A stretch of 64,000 nt of DNA from Haberlea rhodopensis (taxonomy: Eukaryota; Streptophyta; Magnoliopsida; Lamiales; Gesneriaceae), in NCBI GenBank assembly GCA_907163345.1, contig CAJQUN010001138.1, positions 37,763 to 101,762 of the forward strand. The letters run 5' to 3'. A program made the translations under genes and the position numbers. A model generated the notes under the pieces. It worked only from the letters and a program-made list of their open reading frames with translations. It had not been told where the DNA came from and searched no databases. The stretch's first letter is position 1; each line of letters starts with the position of its first letter. Below are positions 58,501 to 64,000 of the stretch, piece by piece.

Positions 58501-61500
58501 ACATTGCCTACTTGAGAACTCAAAAAGGTATTTGTGGAAACAATGCTACTAAATTCTCTCTTAAATTTCTGATATCTTCTAACATTATGTATTCTGAATT
58601 CATATTTCACTTCAATTTTGTAAGAAGATGTTGGTCTGTTTGAACAAGCATATACAAAACACATAAGGAAATTGCTTATTCGGGTTTTAGTTTCTTTGCC
58701 ACTATAAGTCAATCAAACTAGACTAGAACCCAATGGGTCAAATGGAATTAAAATGGGGTTCAACTCAAGAAAAAGTTTAATGAGGAATGAATCGCAAACC
58801 ATGGACATATAGTATAATGCCCCGCGAATGTTTCATCTGAAATCCATTTTAAATGCTTTAAGTCCAAAATTTGAAAATAATATGCCAGGACACGTGCTAG
58901 GTCTGGTAGATAATATGGGAGATTCGGTCCAAGAGGGATGCTTACAGAGAGCTGGAGAAGAATAACAATGAGGCAACCTTTGAAAGTTATAAGCTTGCCA
59001 TAAAAGAAGCGAAGACAGCGGTTCGAGATGCTAGAGCTAAAGTCTACAAAGAACTGTATTATAAATTGGATACTAAGGAGGCAGAAAAATATATCTACAT
59101 GATTGCCCGAGCGAGGGGGAGGAAGACAAGAGACTTATGTGCAGTGAAATGCATAAAACATGAGAATCATAGTCTTGGTTAGATGAAGACCAAAACAAGA
59201 TTGAAGAATTAATTTAACAGCTTGTTCAACGGTGGCTTTAGCCAAGATTTAGGTGATCTTAACATCCATTAACATGATGTAAACCGTGGGTTTACTGACA
59301 GAATTAGAGAATCTGAGGTTAAAGAAGCTTTGAACAAAATGAAAGCACGAAGAACAGTTGGTCCTGATGGAATTCCTATTGAAGTATGGAGATGTTTAGG
59401 ACCGACGGGGATAAAGTGGCTAACAGATCTATCTAACAAGATTTGGAGGAATAACAAAATTTCAAATGAATGGAAAAAGAGAACTCTCATCCCTATCTAT
59501 AAGAACAAGATCGTGGTATAAAACTCATGTGTCGCACAATGAAGCTCTGGAGAGGATAATTGAATGTCGTTTAAGGAGGGAGGTTAAGATATCGGAGAAC
59601 CAATTTGGGTATCGGAGAACCAATTTGGGTTCATGCCACGACGGTCAAGTACTAAAGCTATCCATTTACTTCGTCAACTTGTCGAGCGCTATCGTGAGAA
59701 GAGTAAAGATCTGCATATGATCTTTATAGACTTGGAGAAGACCTACGATAAAGTACCAAGGAAGATATTATGGTGGGCTTTGATGAAGAAAAAAGTCCAC
59801 ATCAAGTATGTCAATATAATCAAGGACATGTACAACGAAGTAGCATCCAATGAAACGTGTAGTGGGGTGACAAGTGAGTTCTCGATCACTATTGGATTGC
59901 ATCAATTGTCTGCGTTGAGTCCTTTCCTGTTAGTGATGGATGAGATAACAAAAGACATACAGACTGAATTACCTTGGAACATACGTTTTGCTGATGATGT
60001 TGTGTTAATCGAAGAGGCAATGGTATGGGTAAATGTCAAATTGGAGTTATGGAGAGAGACGTTGGAATCAAAGAGTTTTATATTAAGTAGGTCTAAAACG
60101 GAATATATGGAGTGCAGACTTAGTGGTCATTCCTTTCGAGATTCCAGTGTTGTAGCACTCGGTGGCCAAGTCCGACCCGACTTGATTCTCTCTATTATTC
60201 ATGTAGCCTACCTTAATTCATTGGGATTAAAGACTTAGTTGTTGTTGTTGTAATTTGTATTAACAGAAACTTGTTACAACACAAAGGGTTATGGCCACAT
60301 AAAAAGGGAAGAAAAGGGTGGATGACGACATGGAAGACGGGCATCTGGACCATTTAGTTATATCGCAATGAGTTGATTTTCAGAGGGACAAAGGATGCAG
60401 AGGACACTCTAATTGACTTAATTATTTTCAGATCTTGGTTATGGATTAGTAACAAAAGCGAAAAATAAATTTCAGTATTCGTTTGTGGATTGGGTTAAGA
60501 AATCGTCTATTTGTCTTTCAGCTGTATAGTTTAGGCGCTCTTGGCTTTCTTTAATTTTGTACTAAATATTTCAGTACCTCTGGTACTCTTTTTAATATTA
60601 ATTTTATTTGCCTGATAAAAAAAAGTATAAGGTGTACCCCCAAACTATGCATGGACCTCACCCTTCCTTCGCTGTGTCGTGTACTCCTAGTATTGACCAT
60701 GGACCTATTCTCCGTGGTGGTATTCTCAAGTGTCAATCATTCAGTAGCCACGAACTCGTTCAATATGTGTATCTATGTGTTACAATTGGAGGCCAGTAGC
60801 TTCTGGATTATCCACGGACTTGGGCACAGAGTAGCCATGGATCCAAGAAGTATTTAAGAGATTCGGATGTCTCGCAATGAACAGGCCAGTGCACTTGGTA
60901 TGTGTCTGTGCAGGTATGAACAGTATCCTTTGGAGTAGGATAGCATATGAAAGTGCCACAATCTCATAGCAGCATAATCATATCATGACATGTATGCTGG
61001 CATGGATTTATAATTTACTGTGATAGTGATATGGTACTTGAGGGAAAATTCTTGCATGCACAGCCGCTGTAGGCTCTGGTACATGCATCCACACACACAT
61101 ATATATACATATGTGTATGTATCTATATTTGCATATGTGTGTGGGTGCATGCCCGGCAAGAATTTCCCGTACTTAAGCCTCTATTATTATTATTATTATT
61201 GTTTTCAATACTCTTAGGATGACTCGTGATTTTGGCCCACAAAATTGAAAATGTTAAACGAGCCTCTTCTGATCATTAATTAAATTAAATCGCATGGGCC
61301 CCACAACTATTATACCTTATTACGATTAAGCATCATGGATTTATCCATTGCCTTCATAGCAAAGAGTTGACCACTACCTATTAGTTCCACCAAATGAACA
61401 CTGCAAAAAAACATTTGTGCTTGCGTAAGTGAAAAATTCAAGTGAAGTCATCACTGAGAGGACATGTACATTCTTAAGGAGGATGCCATATATAATGAAA

Positions 61501-63896
61501 AGCCAACACTTAAGCAACCATGATATATGATACATGAGTTGTCATAACATTGATGAGTCCAGCCTAATAATAAGCAGCGTGAAGTATCTGAGTGCAAGTA
61601 CTGAAAACTAGCTGTATTCATGAAAAAATAAAACAGTTGTTTATAAATAAATTTCACTTGTATCACCTTCCAGTGTCGCCACATCCCAAAGGACGTATTG
61701 GTTTAAAGTTATTCAATCCAATAGTTTCACCAGATTCCATGATCTACAAAAATGAGAAGTAGATGTAAGATACTTGCTAACAGATAACAAAATAATAACT
61801 ACATATCTGCACTTTTACCTAGTTAACTCAACTTTTAAGAAGCTTCATTCCGCCCAACCATACCTGGAGAGGCTGAATATTTGGTTTGATTAATTCTCTA
61901 TTTTTATGCAGGTTATGCATTCCACCCAACATAAAGAGGTGATCATCGTTTTCAATATTCTTAAAGAGAATAAGAGCTAGTTATTTGGTCATATGACAGT
62001 GGATGTAAGCCAAGTAGCCAAACCACATAAATCCTGATTTGTGTTTATTAATGGCCTTCATTCTGTGTTGTTTAAAATTTGTCCTTGTACAATGGAATAG
62101 CCCAATTACAGACACACTTGCATTAATATTTCTATCAGTTGGTCATGTATGATTCCATAGAATTTCCTTGTAAAATAAACCCACCAACATGGGTACACTA
62201 TGGATACTAATTTATGGGCCATCATTATCTAGTCTTTGGCCGATGGATGAACGGTGATAAAATATAAATTTTTTTTGTAGCGAACTTCCAACATTATAAA
62301 CTTTTGGGATAGTGATATTCTAACTATTCACAAAGAAGCCTGAAGAAAACATCTCCAGATTTGGTTGATTTGTCAGTCGCATCCTTCATCTTGGATTGAA
62401 CTGTTAAAACAAGTTGAAGTTCGCATTGTTATACCTTTCTAATTGATGCCCATTCAAACACTATCCTTTTTATGGGGCTTCGGAAGTACAGGTTGAGAAT
62501 GCATAGCCCACAGGTCTTCTGGTCTCTGAAATTGACACAAGATATTGTGCATCAGCAAAAAAAGAGCACGAGACATCGTATTTCATAGGTTCTGTTAACA
62601 ATCTTAACAGCCTATGTTTCCGCTCTATTAAAAAAACCTTATTTCCATGTATTCACATTGAAATGCATTAAACATGCATAGATATTAATAAGAAGCTATC
62701 ATTGGCGGCATTTCAAGGATAGAGAGAAAAGAATACCTTACCAAGTTGGCATCAGGAAGTTCTCGAACAGCTTCATCAACATTTTCTGCTGGTAGCTTTG
62801 ACCTGGTAAAGAAAATTCAGCCAATGATAATTAACTTGAACTTGAGGAACTATAAAATGAAAGACAACAAAGATTAAATGAAAGAACATAAGGGTAATAC
62901 CAAAAGAATCGTTGTATGATGCAAAACTTATGCTTGCTTTATCATTTGTAGTCAGAATGAGAGAATAGGTCAATTAACATCGCCTCTACGATTATGAGGC
63001 GCAATTGATTTTTGGAAATCATGACGTTAGGGTACCTAAAAATACTTCATTTTGTTACACTTCATTAGTGTTCAGTTTCAAGACCGAAAATTTGCAAAGC
63101 CTGTGTCACCCTTCCTATGTACTTGTAGTTTTATGGCACTATTTTGGCAGTATGATCAACCAGAACGTGCTAAGTTTAGGTCGATTTTAGAAAGGATTGA
63201 AATAGCTATTAGAATTAAATAATTCTTGCTAGAGCAGCGTAGAACATAACACATGATGTCAACAATTAGCGGAAGTCATATTATCTTGATTCTTTTCTTT
63301 AGAGTGCAAGATGAACGCCACCAGTCTCCCTCTTTTAATTTACGATTTTTGGATAATATAATCAGAGTGTAGATTAGTTCGAGCATGCTGCCTTATCTTC
63401 AAGGAGAATAAAACTAAAGTTACAGCAACAGTATACCAACTTAGTGCCCTGTTGCTCAGTTCCCGCTGAGAGGCGGTTCTTCAAGGGTTCCAAATGATCA
63501 CTTCCATCTAGTTGGACACCAATAAAATATTGGAGTTCACCCTGTCATGCCAAGAAATATCAAGGAATCATATCTGGGTGTGATTGACTTAAATTTCTCA
63601 ACTGCACATCAAGAAAACTCAATTCAAATAGAAATCTCACCTTCTGATCACGCATAGGTTGCAGATGAAATAAATTCCAGAATTTCTTCCCTGAAATTGT
63701 TTAATATTAACAAATATAAGTTTAGATGAGAATTTAACGAAGAATAAGATGTATAGTTGAGTCTATAATAATATTCAGAGCTAAACGAACCATATTTTGT
63801 ATAATTAATCAACTGAACTGTAACACCCCTTGTTCCCTGATGGCATCCCTTATCTTTGAAACAGTTGCTTGATCAGTTTCAGGTCCCTGAAGAAAC
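46554..63896 (-). CDS. PHOT2: Phototropin 2-like blue-light receptor kinase, 3' part (16 exons visible)
   Basis: Plasma-membrane blue-light receptor for phototropism, chloroplast movement and stomatal opening. Exons (plus coordinates, 5' to 3' order): 63791-63896, 63641-63690, 63441-63541, 62742-62802, 62435-62525, 61667-61743, 61316-61400, 58184-58264, 52752-52855, 52335-52384, 51824-51930, 51272-51391, 48962-49013, 48085-48197, 47214-47354, 46554-46664. LOV2 begins FLQGPETDQATVSKIRDAIR and runs to GELQYFIGVQLDGSDHLEPL. The AGC-VIII kinase has P-loop LGCGDTGSV, AMKAMDK, YRDLKPEN, ADFDLSF (DFD for DFG, normal in phototropins), a long insertion with EPSTQSNSFVGTEEYIAPE, and tail MSPPPLDEPL ending at 46554. 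CIEREIISLLDHPFLPTLY points to PHOT2. LOV1 and the LOV2 cysteine lie beyond the edge. Apparent indels near 63829 and 62457 break the frame. Confidence 0.92.
49666..49732 (+). other. tRNA-like sequence with A and B boxes inside the hAT
   Basis: GGCCATTAGCTCAATTGGTT followed by AGAGC gives an A box (TAGCTCAATTGG). GTGTTCGAACCC gives a B box 40 bp later. It resembles a tRNA or the head of a tRNA-derived SINE, but the anticodon arm is not well formed and the acceptor ends (GGCCA / TCCAAG) do not pair, so a working tRNA is unlikely. Confidence 0.6.
49733..50302. mobile_element. Inner hAT MITE inserted in the outer one
   Basis: 570 bp with a perfect 8-bp TSD, CCTCCAAG, at 49725-49732 and 50303-50310. 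Ends TAGGGATGGCAATGGG and (right end, reverse-complemented) TAGGAATGGCAACGTG. Subterminal GGGGCGGGGCGGG / ACCCGCC repeats surround an AT-rich core with no coding frame. Confidence 0.92.
50407..51271 (-). other. Remainder of a PHOT2 intron
   Basis: No gene or element recognised; ordinary AT-rich intron sequence up to the acceptor-side exon at 51272-51391. Confidence 0.5.
53603..54060 (-). repeat. 3' LTR of the intronic gypsy element
   Basis: Matches 57305-57769 closely, with small differences spread along it. Confidence 0.93.
54061..55648 (-). pseudogene. Gypsy RT, RNase H and partial integrase
   Basis: The RT has FLIPVIDELLDELHGPRFFS, KLDLRAGYHQLLMD and FLVMPFGLTNALSTFQALMN, but the catalytic box reads LVYFYDIR in place of the usual (F/Y)xDDIL, so catalytic residues are lost. 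Then comes the RT-RNase H link GLMGYYRKFVRDYGILAAPL and RNase H ending YKAGKSNTVADALSRQHDE. The integrase zinc finger is HDAHHEGYQKTLRRITRDFF..SCLTCQRNK. The first core Asp region, WADISMDFIDGLPS, is followed by a short broken stretch and then the LTR. The rest of integrase is deleted. Frameshifts occur near 55050 and 54760. Confidence 0.9.
55819..57302 (-). pseudogene. Gypsy gag and protease region
   Basis: The gag start MASETGVMANIHAIHHQLSE (57302) overlaps the PBS, as is usual in this lineage. A retrotransposon-gag core (about 56730-57050) is out of frame with stops. The zinc knuckle reads GLCVNCDDEYTHRHQCKELF (C-X2-C-X4-H-X4-C-like). The retropepsin-like segment holds LRVLIDSGSTHCFLD (active site D-S-G) and LLKLGGFGAVLGLNWLRTLG. 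A direct duplication of about 35 bp (GCCAACACCTGCATCGTTTG) occurs at about 56280-56345. Multiple stops; dead copy. Confidence 0.85.
57305..57769 (-). repeat. 5' LTR of the intronic gypsy element
   Basis: TG...CA ends (plus TGTTACGTGCG...GTTCGTAACA), preceded by the PBS at 57291-57301 and followed by TSD CATTC. Confidence 0.93.
58918..60256 (+). pseudogene. RTE-clade LINE, 5'-truncated reverse transcriptase
   Basis: The RT domains in order are VKEALNKMKARRTVGPDGIP, ISNEWKKRTLIPIYKNK, SENQFG then FMPRRSSTKAIHLLRQLVER, LHMIFIDLEKTYDKVPRKIL (the family has D.EKAYD) and LPWNIRFADDVVLI (catalytic FADD kept). It ends in a GTT/TTG repeat (60237-60250), the usual RTE 3' tail. The endonuclease half is missing, and several frameshifts and a small direct duplication (about 59590-59625) break the frame. 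It is opposite in direction to PHOT2, inside one of its introns. Confidence 0.88.
60281..60625 (+). mobile_element. 3' end of an L1-type LINE
   Basis: The frame RNELIFRGTKDAEDTLIDLI then IFRSWLWI resembles the terminal segment of plant L1 ORF2. It is followed by a 3' UTR with TCAGTACCTCTGGTACTC and an A-run at 60618-60625. Everything 5' is missing, consistent with 5' truncation on insertion. Confidence 0.6.
61043..61168. mobile_element. Small MITE (126 bp) in a PHOT2 intron
   Basis: Flanked by GTACTTGAG (61034-61042) and GTACTTAAG (61169-61177), a 9-bp TSD with one mismatch. Ends GGAAAATTCTTGC and (reverse-complemented) GGGAAATTCTTGCC. Inner arms (ATGCATCCACACACACATAT and its near complement) extend the foldback. 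The TSD length suggests a Mutator-type mover. Confidence 0.75.
61183..61202. repeat. (TTA)n microsatellite
   Basis: About six ATT/TTA units. Confidence 0.85.
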
Positions 63897-64000
63897 CTGA
63901 ACACATTTTTGAATAAGGAAAGATCGAAGCGATTTAGACATAATGAAACAGAAAAGTATGACTCCTATATACAAAAGTCCGCAGGATACACAGTCAGAAT

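Overview
This is a piece of a plant nuclear genome, almost certainly a dicot. The host genes have many GT-AG introns, the sequence between them is AT-rich, and most of the window is transposable elements (TEs) nested inside one another. No bacterial, organellar or CRISPR features were seen.

Three host genes can be rebuilt exon by exon. (1) A TRAPP tethering-complex subunit of the TRS33/TRAPPC6 type, + strand, 21747-24388, 4 exons, intact. (2) EMC2, a TPR subunit of the ER membrane protein complex, + strand, 38598-45442, 9 exons, intact. (3) The 3' part of a phototropin, closest to PHOT2, - strand, 46554-63896 and running off the right edge: half of LOV2, the linker and the whole kinase domain over 16 visible exons. 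It carries two apparent 1-bp indels. EMC2 and PHOT2 converge on a short intergenic stretch.

Layout. 1-4613: degraded copia and gypsy scraps and a hAT MITE. 4614-18642: a 14-kb Athila-like Ty3/gypsy element (1.9-kb LTRs, TSD GGATT) with at least four later insertions: a minus-strand LTR fragment that itself holds a hAT (8609-10658), a solo copia LTR (12324-13817) and another LTR remnant. 19163-19509: a TRIM. 19793-21391: a non-autonomous MULE-like element with a 10-bp TSD. 24889-36884: a 12-kb Mutator-like element (MULE) with roughly 250-bp TIRs built from 21-bp palindromes, a decayed transposase gene and a convergent plant mobile domain (PMD) gene; the PMD gene is split by a 5.6-kb copia element (30276-35904, TSD TGTGT). 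The PHOT2 introns hold a nested hAT pair, a 4.2-kb gypsy element, an RTE LINE, an L1 3' end and a small MITE.

Most unusual points: the MuDR-like convergent transposase/PMD arrangement with palindromic TIRs; GATCGATC palindrome clusters shared by several unrelated TEs, including a hAT whose N-terminal coding half is replaced by a 63-bp repeat containing them; and the two indels in an otherwise conserved phototropin. Element boundaries rest mainly on TSDs and TIRs read directly. Family names rest on recognised protein motifs and were not checked by database search.
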